Shown: positions 37,241-64,000 of the stretch, piece after piece
How the letters are laid out: the number at the start of each line of letters is the position of its first letter
How positions within the stretch are numbered: position 1 is the stretch's first letter
Assembly (NCBI GenBank): GCA_021234535.1
Contig: CM037837.1
Span: forward strand, 7,600,218-7,664,217
Source of the DNA: Stichopus chloronotus
Taxonomy: Eukaryota; Echinodermata; Holothuroidea; Aspidochirotida; Stichopodidae
Direction of reading: 5' to 3'
Length of the DNA stretch: 64,000 bases
Position numbers and translations under genes: made by a program
Notes under the pieces: model-generated
What the model was told of the DNA's origin: nothing
Seen by the model: the letters and a program-made list of their open reading frames with translations, nothing else
Databases searched by the model: none

Positions 37241-37890
37241 AGTGACATTTCTTTGAGGATGTTATCCTTTCTGCTGCTATGTGCCCTCATTGCTGTCATT
37301 TTTCATGATTTGCAAAGCATAGTCTCAGCAAAATAGAAAACTTGTGGTGTTCATTTGGATGTGTAAGACGTGAAGTAATGTACTCCCCCAAACTTAGTAA
37401 GTCATTTTGTTTTTCTTTTTTTAAAGTTATGACTTCACCAAATAGATACACATGCAAGTACATCCAAAGACACACAAAGTGATGTTCTTTCCATACTCCG
37501 AGGATCGCAGTGCAACTTTTGGCTTTTATAGAGTGGTACAAGTTCCAATTACAGAGCCTGTCTGTTTTGGTATGAAATGCGTGCTGCAGCTTGCGTACGC
37601 AGAGTTAGTGGGTGACTTTGTTGATTGAAGGAGTCGCTGGTTCACCAGAGGTATGAAAGCTCCCTGTGGTGCCATAACAACCTTCAATGAAACGACCTTT
37701 CTCATTGCAAATCATCATGGTCAATCTCCCTACTCTATGAGAATTGATGGACCCAGTTGAACGAAAGCACTTGCAAGATTTCTCTACAATGCTGACCCAA
37801 AGTTAGCTGTGGTTTTCATTGGTTCACAGACTCAGAGTGAAAAATGAACACAAAGTTCGGTTTGTTGAGATGTCTGTATATCCTTTAACC

Positions 37891-38170
37891 TAGGGGTGGG
37901 CAACCTGCAGGCCACATGCGCCCTGCCAGCGATCATTTTGCGTCCTGTGAGATGTTTCAAGAAAAGAGAATCGTCAGTGCCAGACAGCTCATTGAATGCT
38001 GCCAGGTAATCCTGTATATTTCCCCATCACTTGTCAGTAATACTATATTGTTTTGGTGAGTTAAGATTTATATAACTTGAAAGTCCTCAAAATCACTTGT
38101 CAAGTGTGGCCAGGACAAGATTTCATCCCTCATATCTGGCCCATTCAGTCATAAAGGTCGCCCACCCCTG
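37891..38170. mobile_element. Non-autonomous hAT-type DNA transposon (280 bp) with 8-bp target duplication
   Basis: The left end begins TAGGGGTGGGCAACCTG and the right end, reverse-complemented, begins CAGGGGTGGGCGACCTTT, giving inverted termini of about 16 bp. The element is flanked on both sides by the identical 8-bp CTTTAACC (37883-37890 and 38171-38178), the target-site size of hAT transposases. The CAGGGGTGGGCAA end is the classic terminus of hAT-Charlie-like elements. There is no transposase frame, so it must have been moved by a partner element. The intact target duplication suggests a fairly recent insertion. Confidence 0.85.
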
Positions 38171-41100
38171 CTTTAACCATACAAATTGTGGACATTTTGA
38201 ATTCTCACCAACGTTGGAACTACAAAACTCAAACTACTTGTTATTTTAACTTGCAGTATTGATCGAGGTTAAGTGAGTGAAAGTTGCCTACATCTGATTC
38301 TGCACAATGATGTCAACATGTACCCTGCGGTCACGTGCACGCTCAGGAACTTTTGTGAAAACTGGAAAAACTTTTCTTCGAAGAGTGAGCTAGATTTAAT
38401 CAAATTTGCAACGGAAATTTCGAATTTCAATCAAATTTGCAAAGGAAATATAACCAATGGTGTAATGCATCCATGTAAAGGTACAAATGAACAGATTTAA
38501 TTGTGAGGGTAAATTTGTATGAAAATGAGCTTGTCAATACAACCGCTAGCAATTCATTTTTAAGTCAGCCTACTCTAGGAGTTGACAGAGGTGATTAAAA
38601 GGCAGAAATTTTGCAATTACTAAGCCCATGTAATCGTTGGAGACGATTGCAAAGTAGAAATGTCCATCGTAATGCAGAGAAAAATCTGTGAGTGGCAATG
38701 CAAAATAAAAACTATGTAATTGATGGACATCATGTCGTATACAAAATTCAGAAAATGCAATTCACAAAATTTACCAAAAATTTTATGTTCCATTTTCCTT
38801 ATATTTATTTTTTTGCACCTGGCAGAAACTGTTTGCAGCTTTACATGAACTGGTGTTACTGATGTGCAATTTACAATTTTTATGTTTTTCTTCACAATTT
38901 TCAAAAGTCACTGAAATTCATCACCTTGGTTTTTCCTTCAGTTTTATGCATTTCTTTCGTATTTTTTCTCTCTGTTTGTGTATTCCGTATCAATGTGCCC
39001 GTCTAGTTGGGGTGTGATAATTGCTTTGGGTCAGTGAGTGGGTACAGGTAACATACCTGCTTTCTGGTGACATTGCATTTTTTTTTTTTTTTTTTGCTGG
39101 TATCGATTGTCATGACAGATGAGTGCGTCACACACTTGTGACAGATAAGCTCCTGTCACTAAAACACCAGAGTACCAATTCAGAATGCAACAGTTATTAC
39201 ATTACTGTTTTTACTATTATTGTGAGATAGTTATGTTGTATCGGTCATAATAATAGCTTGCTATTGGTACAAAAGATCACTACTTATGTTAACTGCATTA
39301 CATTATCAAGTTAATACGGTCGTAAAGTCAGATTCCACAAATTAGTTCGCATGGCTCTCTCCATTCCTTAGCTTCCATTATGTGTTGCTGGGGGAAGGGG
39401 GGTCATTGAATCTTTGAAAAACAGATCATGTGGACTCCAAGTGATCGTGGTCTTCATCTTGACACTTGTTTTCAGTTCTTCAAAAGGACATTCACATTTT
39501 AGCATAAATACAGCCAATTATTTAATGACCAAATAACACATAGCTGATGTTGCCGAGATTCAGTGTGCACAAATTGTGCCTTCAAAATTCTTTTTCTTTC
39601 TCAATATTATGAATGAAGAAATAACTGTAAGGTGGGAGATCGTTTCATGCAAAGTGTCATTTGAATTTCTTTTCTCTCTTCATAAACCTGAACGCGTGTT
39701 TTATCGTTCCATCCCTCCTCCAGTTCTGGTCTCCTTCCTCACCAGTTTGTGTGGTTTGTGGATACCATCATTTCCTCTCTTCATCTTATCATTTTCTTTA
39801 GCAGGTAGTTCCTATGCCCTGTCATAAACGTACATCTGCAGCTTTCAAGAATATTTTAATTTGTGGCATTCACTCGTCTAAAATATGACGACATTCGTCA
39901 TGTGCATTTGTTGTGTTCTAGCATTTAAAAAGAAGTTGTTTTCATAATTCCATTTCTCTGAAATCTGTTTTCATAGTATTTCCTTTGTCTTACTGTTTTT
40001 CCTCTCTTTATTGTACTGTTTCATAAATCTCCTTGAGTCATTTTCATTCAAAGTTAAAGCTTGTTTCTTGAATGTATCCTGGAGTCCTTGTAAGTTTGAC
40101 TCGAAAATTCAGTCAGTTTGAAATATATGGATGGAACAGTATTCATGCATAAAAAAGCAACAACAAATTTATTGCTTCAAATTGTATAATGGCAGATATG
40201 TTTTCTGGTTTAGTGCTTTATGTAATTTGTTAGTAAGCCACAAAGCACATTTGAAATGTGACCTTTCCTTCAAAGACCAAGTGAGGAAATAAAAGCTTAG
40301 TCATATTGGAATTTCAGAAAGATGAAAATGAAAAAAAAAATTGAAAAATATTATTTTTAAATATTTACAGGACATTAGTCTGTTTTTGGCTCATAATCCA
40401 AGGAGTTAAAACATGTTGTGTGTCCAAGTAAATATTTCAGGACAAGCTTAGTCTGGTTTTTTTGAGAGAAAACTTTATTGCTTGATTGCCTTGTGGAATC
40501 CTTGTGGACAACAGGAAAACTTGGCAACTTTGGTAAGCTTTAATGGACCAGCATTCATACAAGGAGAAGCAATAGCAACAGTCAGTGCTTAAAAATTATC
40601 TTTTATTATTTGATAAAACCATTTTCTGAAATTAATTGTCTGGTTTCAACCAGTTATATTCAAAGCTCATTCTCTAAATGTTACTTTCGTCCAGCTATTT
40701 TGTGTTCAGTGTAACATTCGCAGTTTTTAACCTTTCCATGTTGGGTAGGGACAGATGCACAGGGGAAATTGATGGGGGGATAGATATGCAGGTTAGAAGA
40801 GACATGTGGGTTGGGGGGGGGACTTGTGGGATATGGAGGGATGTTTAGGTATGACATTTTGCCCAAGTTTATCAAAGTGGAGTTTTGCGGCAAACTTTGA
40901 TGGCCTTGTCTTCTTTTTATTACCGTCATTTGCATTCCATATTAGGCTGTCGTGGAAGATATTCAAGAGCTTTCTTTTCATTCTTGTCATCTTATGCCCA
41001 GTTTTGACAAACTTTAAGGCTTGACTGAGACCGCTCTCTCACTATGTCCCACCTCTGATGTCAATGTTTGCACAGCTCCTTTTGTTTTTCTCTTTGTGGG

Positions 41101-41466
41101 ACTCTCTTGTGTGGTTAGTAACCAGGATATATTTTTTTTTTCATATTCAGGAAACTACTGTAGAAATAGTAAAAATGACACTGAATGCCTGTCACAGGAT
41201 TGCCAATCGCTATCCTCCATAATTTTGTTATCAATGCAATGGTTTGCAATTTAAGATATTTTTTCCGCTTTTGCAATTTTCCCTGCAACTTTGTTTGACC
41301 ATCATGGAAACAGATGTCAAACTAGAAGTTTTAGATGTGGATAGCTTCAGTTATAAGAGAGCTAGTTGTCTCCTAGACAAGTCAACTGCTTGCTTTCTGA
41401 CAGGAACATAGTGTATTTTCCCCATGTGTTTTCCGCATGCCTTTTATCATACATGTAGATATTTAA

Positions 41467-41781
41467 AGGGGAATTCCGGGCAAGGAACATGTCTTCTGAC
41501 TTATTTGAGCAATTTCAAACCATTTTCGTTTATATTCCTGATGTTTTGAAATGATCTTCTCATAGAAAACACGACACGTACAAACTTCCCGTCCAACAGA
41601 GTCACTAACGCTATGCATAGAAATGAAGGGTGTGGCCATTATTATGCAACTGACCGTGATCTCTGTGATTTGTGATGTAGTCGACACCCATCTATCATTA
41701 ATGGCGATCAGGCTGATCAACCTGAAAATGGTTTGAAATTGCTTAAATAAGAAGACATGTTCCTCCCCATGGAATTCCCCA
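41467..41781. mobile_element. TTAA-flanked inverted-repeat MITE (piggyBac-like, 315 bp)
   Basis: Arms of about 60 bp at each end are inverted copies of each other. The left starts AGGGGAATTCCGGGCAAGG and runs through ACATGTCTTCTGACTTATTT; the right arm repeats this with few differences. The element is bounded by TTAA on both sides (41463-41466 and 41782-41785). TTAA targets with precise ends are the hallmark of piggyBac-superfamily transposition. The centre (about 190 bp) has no significant reading frame on inspection. The superfamily call rests on the TTAA and the termini only. Confidence 0.75.
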
Positions 41782-44700
41782 TTAAGTCGTCAGAAACATT
41801 GGATTAATATGCCACCAAAAAAAAAAAAAACACACCTTTGGTTCACTGATGATATTGCACATTTTGAAGTTTCCAACAACCTTGCCCATTCTCCGGCACC
41901 CTACGAAGAATGCCATCTCTGACATCCTAAACAAAAAATTCCAATGATGGAAAATATGTAAAAGATCCGTCTTAATGATGTTATACTTCTTTGTGTGAGA
42001 TGAACAAAAGGTGTCAAAGGCAAGGTATCTTTTTTTTGCATGGTGAAGCAAGCTGTCGAATTAAAATAAGAAATGTTATAGTTGGACGTAGATGTGAGTT
42101 GACTGCTTGGGAGGATAGATTGTGCTCGTTGGAAAAAACGTATTGTATTGTGACAAAGGCGGAAATGATTGGTAAACTTTAATGAAAACAAAGACCAAGT
42201 TTTCTCTATTCTTGGTGGTGTAATCTATAGCAGAAAATTCTGGCTGCATAGACAATTCCATGCCAGGCCAATCACCATAATACTCAGGGTAATTAAGTCA
42301 CCTCTTGTGCTAGTGTGCGGAATTTTTTTTTGTTTCTTTATGTGATAGTTTTTGATGTGCAAGGGCAGAGAGTGGATGTTAAACCTTCTCTTCTACTGAT
42401 AGTGGTGAATTCGGTTTAGCTAGAATACTCAACAGTGTGTACTGTCACACTGCCATGTAACCAGTATATTATCTCTTTTGTTGGTAGCAAATTATAAAGG
42501 AAAAAAAATAAGTGAACATTTTTTTTTTCACATTTACATTTGCCTCATGTTCTGTATACCATGTGCACTGTGTCAAATATTTGCAAGTGATATTTGTATG
42601 AAGCATTTTTAAAATTGTAAAAACAAAATCATGTGTGATAGAAATATAACCTGACAATTTGGTACTTTTTAAGAAAAATTAAGAAATGCAATTTGCCAAT
42701 TTTGACATGTGTGAGTGATTTGTGAGAAAAACTAATTTTACTGGCACCAAATTTTTGTATGATTTTGTGAAAAAGTCAAATTGCCCAAGATTTGAGTAAA
42801 ATATTACTTGTTTTGCAGACATGCTTGTATTTCAATCTTAGTATACTTCTGATTGCAACTCTTTTTTTTTTTCTTGTTTTGCCAAAATAAGAAATATCCT
42901 TGTGAGAGTCGCTTGGTGGCCGATATTGCTTTGTAAGTATGTTATTGAACTGGGTTCAAGGTACAGACATGAACAGTAGGCAGAAGCAAGGTAACCTTGT
43001 GGAAAAGTTTTTCAATTAATGGTAATATGCAGGTCTCCTTGGAGGAAGGAGCAAACTTCTCCTACAAGTTAAACTTTGTTGTGGAAGACTTATGCTCAGA
43101 TATTAAGAGTACAGTTGCCTCCTTATCATGGAAGAGTCGTTATGGAAGAGGTGAAGTTGTACAATTGTCAATCCCATACCTTAGTTTCGATTGGGACAAG
43201 TTTTACTTTTATTCTCGTAATGGGCTATATTTTGTGGATGAAATATCAGCAGGTGTCATATTTGCAGTTTTAATGGTCTCTAACAAACATTTAATGCCGA
43301 CATGTAGTTAAACAAAATACTAGTAATATATAAAATTGTGAAAATGAAAATGTTTTTGCCAGGTTTATCATTTTTGTTACTGATGGGTCTCATGTGTGAC
43401 TGATTCTTGCAAGGGCGTCACAGGTGTAGGAAAGGTATGCATGTACTGCTTTATTACAGGCATGTACAGGGTTTATTTTCATAATTTATTTCACTACAAT
43501 TCCCCACTGGTATCATACAATGAGTTATGACTAACAAATATGATCAAGATTATCTTAAAACATGTGGACAATTTGGAGAAACTTGTCAAATTCGCAAAAA
43601 AATCGGTGAAGCACTCCTAAAGTAGTATGTAACATCCATATTCATCGAATCAAATATGAATATTCAATTCTATCGCCTTTTCAAGGTATGAGGAGGTGGG
43701 GATTCCTATTTCATACGTAGCCTACGTGTGCTGTATGTATCATCAAGTATCACTAAATTCTCGTTTACTACATTGCGCAATGCACGAACAGCATGGGAAC
43801 AGTAAACATTCAGTTATGTTTATTCATATAATGACATCTCAGTCTTACGCTGTGATTGGTCATGGTAGAGAGGAGGCTGTCTTGAACATCTATTTTTTGT
43901 ACCCAACAAATATTAAGAGTTCTCATTCAACAGTAATTAACATAATGATTCTACCTCCAAACACCTCCCCAATGTCTCTATATTTTGGTGAACAATCAGT
44001 TCAGAACGAAAAATCAACTTAAGGTAAACCTACTCAGTCAAACCCTGATTTCCCCTTAAAACTTCCAATTTCAACTCATTTCGATGTGTACATAACACAT
44101 GATAACTTTGTTCATTCTTCCCAAAATATTGACAAACCCCATAAGGACATTAGTGTAGTCGATGGAATGCAATGCCAAAGGGATGTAACACCAACACAGA
44201 AACCACAACTCCGAAGATTGTGGCTGGAATCAGATGCTTCAGATGGTCATAATGTTTTACGAGTGTCTAAAGGCTCACATAGGGCAATATTTACAGTTCC
44301 TAAGGGAAGCTACGAAGCAGGTGGGGGGGGGGGTATTTTTGTAGAAGTGGTAAGATTTGACAAAATACAAGATCGATCCCGAGACTTCGGGTAGTGAAAT
44401 AATTTATGTTACAGATTCCTATTAGCTTGTTTTTTTTCTTTGTTTTACTTTTAATCTCATAATTATATGCTCATACATGACAATTACATATGAAAATAAG
44501 AAAATTAGGAATATCAATCAAAAATGAAATGAGTAAGTTGGAATAAAAATTAAATCAACGTAATGATAATGGCAACTGGTCACATGCATAAATGTTTAAG
44601 GATACAGAATATACCAACCATTTTAATATCCAAGTACTCCCCTTAGTTTTTCTCCCCTTTCAAATTAAAAAAAAAAAACTGTACCCACGAAATGCAAAGA

Positions 44701-47700
44701 CCCCACCAAAGGACAGTATCTTAAGAAAGTACAGTAAAATGTTTACAATCAATGTTTACGGCATTGCATCATCCGTCCCGAAAACTCGCCACAAGATCTA
44801 AGAGGAACCGTCATCTCCCTTTGCTAGTTCTGAACCAGTACTCATTGCTATCATGCCATGAATGTAACTATAATGTTGAAGAGATGTGAAAATGATCCTT
44901 GCCGGTATGTAACAGCAAGCTCCTTTAAATTTCATTTATCATCGTGTCGACCTTTCTGTTGGCGCAGAATTAACAGCAGCGAAGTGCACGAGACAGCAGA
45001 CGTGCACGATTGGAGAAAAGAAAATGACTGCACTCCAGGCACTAAAATAAATGGTTACTTGCATAAATACTTAGAAGCCAATTTGGGATACGTGGGGGGG
45101 GGGGGGGTGAGTGGGGCATGAAAAATGAGGGTAAAGAGTCGCCACAAGAGGAGTTATTTTTTCCCAATTATCTTCTCTTAATCACTGTGGGTGGTCTAAT
45201 GCGATGTTCAGTTGATACACTGAATAGTGGTGATGAATGGCGAACTCATTGCAAATTTCTACACTTAATTTCAGCAAGATGATCGACAAACTCTCACCAA
45301 TATTTTGATGTCTAGAGTAAACTTATCCAGGTGTCGTGATTGGTCACAGAAGGGAAAGTATTTCTCTCTCTTCAGTTCTAATCACATAAAGATTGATCAT
45401 GATACAGCATGTCCACCATACATGGAACAGAGTATGATGAAATAAGTTAATATTACGTTTTCCTGTCGATGCTAATATATCTAGTTTCTCTGCCAGAGTC
45501 TGCATTTATAGATAAATGTCAACATCACTTATGTTACCAGGCCGCAAGTCAAGGGGGGGGTAGATGATGTATCATCCCTCAGATCAGGGGACTGAAGGAC
45601 AGCTAGTGAAACGATACCAAGCTTTTACAGGGTAAAGTGTTTAAAAGACTGAGGTGTGGCTGCTTCGAAAGACATCTTCACGACAAACAAAACAGATGAA
45701 GAAATGCTACCATAGCAAAGTATCACCATTTCCTGAATTATTCGAGATAAATCACAGTACATTTTACACGAAAGAAAAAGTTGAGATGCAGATTTACTTT
45801 CCAACAAACCTACCAACATAAGGCTGCAGTAGCAACTTTCTTGGAAGAGTTATGGGTTAAAGATACCAGCAAAAAGGAAAAGTACAACTGCTGTTTCACT
45901 TCTGGTTTTACCCTTTCTTCTGATTCCACCCATTTCTTCAAATTACCCTTTACCAATTCCACTACCCTTCAAATTCCCCCACCCCTTACTCCAGTTCCTT
46001 AATTTCTCTCTTCATTACCCCACCCCCCCCCCCCATCCCATCGATAAATGCATTTTGACTTCAGACAAACGTATCAAGTTTATTCTACAAACCATCATCT
46101 GTTAATTTACGAAAAGGAAAAGATAAAAACATGCATTAAGTTAAATCTGAGGGAAAACAAGTGAGCTGCTTTAAAAGCTTTCCCCTTCACAGATAGACGA
46201 CTTTGAAGTAGACCAGTCCTAAATATTCATGAACAGACAGCCACAAATGCCAGTCTGCCATCCAGCTATACAAGTATTTACAAATTTGCCATAAAACACA
46301 CACAATTCTTTTGCCTAATTTAGAAATCCACCATAAACGACTACAAAACACTGTTTCACCATTGCCTTTCTCATTCTGCTTCATGAGCCATCTCCAGTGG
46401 GATACTGTAGATGCCCACCGCAAGTGGACCGAAGAGTGCACGGATGGAATCCATCATCACCATCAACAACCTATTACTGTACTTCTGCCGGTTGTTCCTC
46501 TATGCTTATTTACGTATACAAAACTACTGACCATACTAATTATACTGACATCACTGGGATTTCTGCTGACCTTGTGCACACCATCTATCAGTTCCACCCA
46601 AGCCACTGATGTATCTATACCAAGCAGGAACAAAACTACAGACCAACTTTTTGATCAGCAAATGAGGCAGTTTAAGAACTAAATGAAGAGCCTTTCAACA
46701 TTTATACCAAAACTGCTGATAAACAAGTTTTCTTCCATGTTTTTACTTTGGTTGTTGTGGTTTTAATCCAGTTTGTGATGTGCTTTTTTTAATTTTACAA
46801 CCATTCCCTTTCAATCAACTGACTGATCTTTTAATCCAAAGTGAGATTCAAACCTCACGCCAAGTCTCGGCGACTGTCACGATCGTTGTAAAATAGAAAG
46901 CCATTAACCACAAACTGGTACCTCAAATCGGGTGTAAGACGAAACTCACACACATGACATCATCAAATGCACAAAAGGTCAATGAATGGCTCTCGTGACA
47001 AACGGACCATAAAACACGAGAGGTGTTTCTAGCATTAATCAGATGAGATTCTTGATCCAAATGAATACAATTGGTGCACTTTCCTTCCCACTCAGGTCTG
47101 CCTGAGATTATTATTCATATCAAACTGAGGATAACAACAAACCATCAGCAGCATTTCCTCAGTTGAACCACACTTTCAAGATTGAAGGAGGCACAGGCTA
47201 GGCTTGGGTGGGTTACTCTTGACCAGGAGTCATAACTCCACTTTCCAAACAGTCACAATGCCTGTGGAATTTTTTAACCTAAAAAAAAATATATTTCATG
47301 AAGATCATTTTTGTGTACTCAACAGTTTGAAATGTTCTTCTACATGTTTATAAAATTATGATGTAGTATGCTTTTTTCACATTTCTTTTTTCCTCAATTA
47401 GGTGTTGTCTTTGTCTTCTCACATTACTAACAAGAAGCCCGATTCAACCCCACCAACACTGCTTGGGGCCTTCCTTGTCTATACAATAACTTCCAACTCA
47501 AAATATAACGTTATATAGACGGCAGTTGTGACGTCTTAGAGACCAATACAAAGTACCAGTCGCCAGTAGCCTCAAAGTCACGACTATTAAGGCCGTGAGT
47601 CCAAAAATGTCGGAGTTGCTCAGGCCTGGTTCAGATTATTACAAATGATCCCATTAGCAAGGAAACAAAATTCTGTCACAAAATGTTACTACCAATTGTT

Positions 47701-48779
47701 AAAATGTTAAGTTGACTGCAATAACTACATCAAATAGTCATCACATAAGTATTCCACTGTGGTGAGAGGTGTCGGGCATGGATGCGTGCTTATCTTTGAA
47801 GGTTAAAACACAATATTCCCCTGTAGATTTTCTCTAAAGAAAAAAAAATGTCCGATTTGGGTCAGATACAAAAAACAGAATACAGGTCATACTATTTATT
47901 CAGTCAACCGTCCCACAACAGTGTCACACATTGTACTCTACGGTACAGGAATATATAGAAAAGACTTCTTCTGGCTCAGCAGCTGTCCACCATTTTTCCT
48001 CTCGGCAATTACAAAGACAAAATAAATCGTCCTTCTCCACTCGAACATCAAATGATTAACACACTGAATGATTGCAGTCACACATATTCAACATTAGTAT
48101 TCATTGTACAGTAAGAAGAAACACATGGTGTTGATTTTGTATGGCTTACAAATTAATAATCTCTTACCTAAATATAAGGTTGTCATTGTTTTTGTTGTTA
48201 ATTAAAATATATCCGTCTTCATTTCGATATTCACAAAAAATATGGGAATTCAGTCTGGAATTTTGGTTGACGCAAGGTCCAAGATGAGCACTCCTAAACG
48301 ATTTGTTCGGAACTGAGGGTTACCACACTTCTGACATAGATTGGCTGATAGCTTGGTTTAAGATGTAAGACACATTGAGATGGCAACCTGCATTACTTTT
48401 ACAAGTATAAAGTAATTAACCGAAGTATCAGCCTTTGCGTGCCACTAACCCACTTTTTGAAAGTTTGAAGGGAGATTCCACTTAAAAATTGAAGGGAACA
48501 AATGGCTCCAGGTGCTTTATACGTATGATGACAAAAATGTACAAGCAACGTTTTGAGAAGGCAAATCCCACTACCAGAAATGCAGCCCCCATGGCATAAT
48601 GAAAAATATTACAGCACTCATCCCCAGATGCCTTGTATGCTGTGAGGTAACAGGATTTCTCAAGACAACTGTTATATTCATTTTTTGATAGTTTGGTCGG
48701 GAAATTTGCATTTTCCATCAGAATACACTTTGGCTTTTGAAAAGTTATCCAAACATCGACCCCAAAGAAAATGTTTTGT

Positions 48780-48785
48780 TTTATT
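48780..48785 (-). promoter_or_regulatory. Candidate RAB35 polyadenylation signal
   Basis: TTTATT on the plus strand gives AATAAA on the minus strand about 260 bases after the RAB35 stop. Further candidates lie at 47895-47900 and 46079-46084. Rab 3' UTRs are often long, so the one used is uncertain. Confidence 0.25.
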
Positions 48786-49045
48786 TTTTTTTTCATTTTT
48801 TCTTTACAAAATTCAGTCAAAAGACATTTCACCAAGCTCGACCACTTTGTTTTATAACGATACAAAGAAATACTCCCTCCTTGTCCGAATCGAGTAAACA
48901 ATTCGACTGGAACCTGGATCCATCTGGAATCTGGACCTGGTTTGCAGTGGTCTGACCGTGATGCACAGCCACTGTAGAGTGACTGACCGGTGTGCAGGGA
49001 GAAGAAGAAAAGTCCTGGACTACAGAGTCAATTGGCTGCTGCTCA

Positions 49046-63155
<14,110 letters not shown>

Positions 63156-64000
63156 CTAAAAAAAGAGAAGAGAAAAAGATAAAAATCAGTCAAGACTTTT
63201 GCAAATGTAGCATCCTTTAGGTAAAAACAATCGGTTTTCACATTTAAAGTCGGAGTGTTTGATATCATGGAGTGGACAACATTTCGCACAACACAACATT
63301 CACATGTATTGCGACAATTTCAATGAGTCACAAGTTTCTCCATAATATTATGCATCCGATCACCAGTTAGGATTTACTGACACTCTTTCCAAGGCTGCCC
63401 AAATTGCAATGCCACAAAAATTTTGCTTATGAAAGCTAAAAGTGGTCAACAATTTCCAGAAGTAATTTCAAAAGTGAAATGAGACTGTTGAATAGGAAGA
63501 TGGTAAAAACTCAAGGACAGGAATGCAAAACAACGCACGTTTTGGACCATAGACCCTCATCTACAGTACACTACAGTACAACTGCGATGTTTTGAACACT
63601 TAACTGTGCAGTATACTGTCATACAACTTAAGCGGTCCTTTTACTTTATAATACTATCACATTTAATTTGAATGCAGCAACTTGAATTTGAACACTTAAC
63701 TTTATCTTCATCATTTCATTGCAGTATCCATTCACAGATAAGCCTTAGAAATGCAAGTGACGTCGGTATTACACACACACGGTTAGTTTGTGTACAACCA
63801 AAACAGGAAAACAGCGAGTGCTATAAACTTTTTTTGTGTTCAAATATTCATGATGTGGGAAGAGTTTACCACGACTTTGTAACAGAAAGTAGCTTCCAAG
63901 AATGCAGAGGAGGAAGTTGCAATTTTTTTACTTTTAATTTCACTGTCCAAAATAGGATTTATGGATAAGTCAAATAGATATATGCTACTTTATAGTCTCT
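63156..64000 (-). other. RAB35 intron 1, partial
   Basis: This sequence lies 5' of RAB35 exon 2 on the minus strand. The missing exon 1 should encode about 18 residues ending LLIIGDSG. I searched this stretch for its reverse complement and did not find it. Confidence 0.7.

Larger units (their letters stand above)
36048..49045. other. Region between convergent SARM1 and RAB35: 3' UTRs and intergenic
   Basis: About 13 kb lies between the two stop codons. It contains a hAT-like short element (37891-38170), a TTAA-flanked inverted-repeat element (41467-41781) and several homopolymers, notably poly-C near 46020 and poly-G near 44320 and 45095. Several open frames of about 100 codons (43696-44022, 44086-44394, 46311-46682, and 48901-48482 on the minus strand) resemble no known family and have low-complexity composition. 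I do not call them genes. Confidence 0.7.

Noticed and set aside
43076..43273. Frame reading LRVQLPPYHGRVVMEEV, faintly like a retroviral integrase linker
   Set aside because: Too short and no integrase zinc-binding residues follow. The similarity is not supportable.
46311..46682. 123-codon frame with a hydrophobic segment (LLTILIILTSLGFLLTLC)
   Set aside because: No homology, His-run and low-complexity composition, and no splice partners. Probably chance in intergenic DNA.
48482..48901. 139-codon minus-strand open frame downstream of the RAB35 stop
   Set aside because: It lies in the presumed RAB35 3' UTR, is rich in Lys/Phe from A/T tracts and matches no family. Its position and composition fit chance.
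63975..64000. Possible RAB35 exon 1 at the window edge (reverse strand reads RDY before the edge)
   Set aside because: The residues that should follow (HLFKLLIIGDSG) are absent and the frame runs into stops; three matching residues are coincidence.

Overview
The window looks like animal nuclear DNA. It is AT-rich, its genes are split into short exons with long GT-AG introns, and it carries many degenerate transposon remnants and simple repeats. Most of it is intron or intergenic. The repeat content and the protein divergence fit a marine invertebrate. An echinoderm is my guess, but I cannot prove the lineage from this sequence alone.

Two protein-coding genes can be supported exon by exon. 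Every splice phase joins correctly, and the joined proteins match known families end to end. (1) Plus strand, 9866-36047: seven 3' exons of a SARM1 orthologue, the NAD+-cleaving TIR protein. They encode the last armadillo helix, SAM1, SAM2, the whole TIR domain and the stop codon, 391 residues in all. The armadillo exons that should precede them were not found in bases 1-9865 and probably lie upstream of the window. (2) Minus strand, 63155-49046: five exons of a RAB35-type small GTPase, from the middle of the P-loop to the C-terminal di-cysteine and stop. The first exon (start codon and about 18 residues) should lie beyond base 64000. The two genes converge tail to tail, with about 13 kb between their stop codons. 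They have no known joint pathway, so I read this as simple neighbourhood.

Layout: 1-9865, upstream SARM1 intron or flank; 9866-36047, SARM1 exons in introns of 1.3 to 15 kb, including degenerate tandem repeats, a perfect 32-bp-arm hairpin and a BEL/Pao-like gag relic; 36048-49045, intergenic space and untranslated regions with a hAT-type and a TTAA-flanked (piggyBac-type) non-autonomous element; 49046-63155, RAB35 with a 27-bp minisatellite in its last intron and a LINE remnant in its largest intron; 63156-64000, RAB35 intron.

The hunt gave mostly non-coding signals. They include an interspersed repeat family whose shared core carries two different kinds of end, one copy of which is flanked by a 41-bp duplication. 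The others are the SARM1 intronic hairpin, a strong excess of the words TACTGTA/TACAGTA, and a degenerate tandem array with nuclear-receptor-like half-sites. I found no evidence of a CRISPR array, prokaryotic operon or new enzymatic system.
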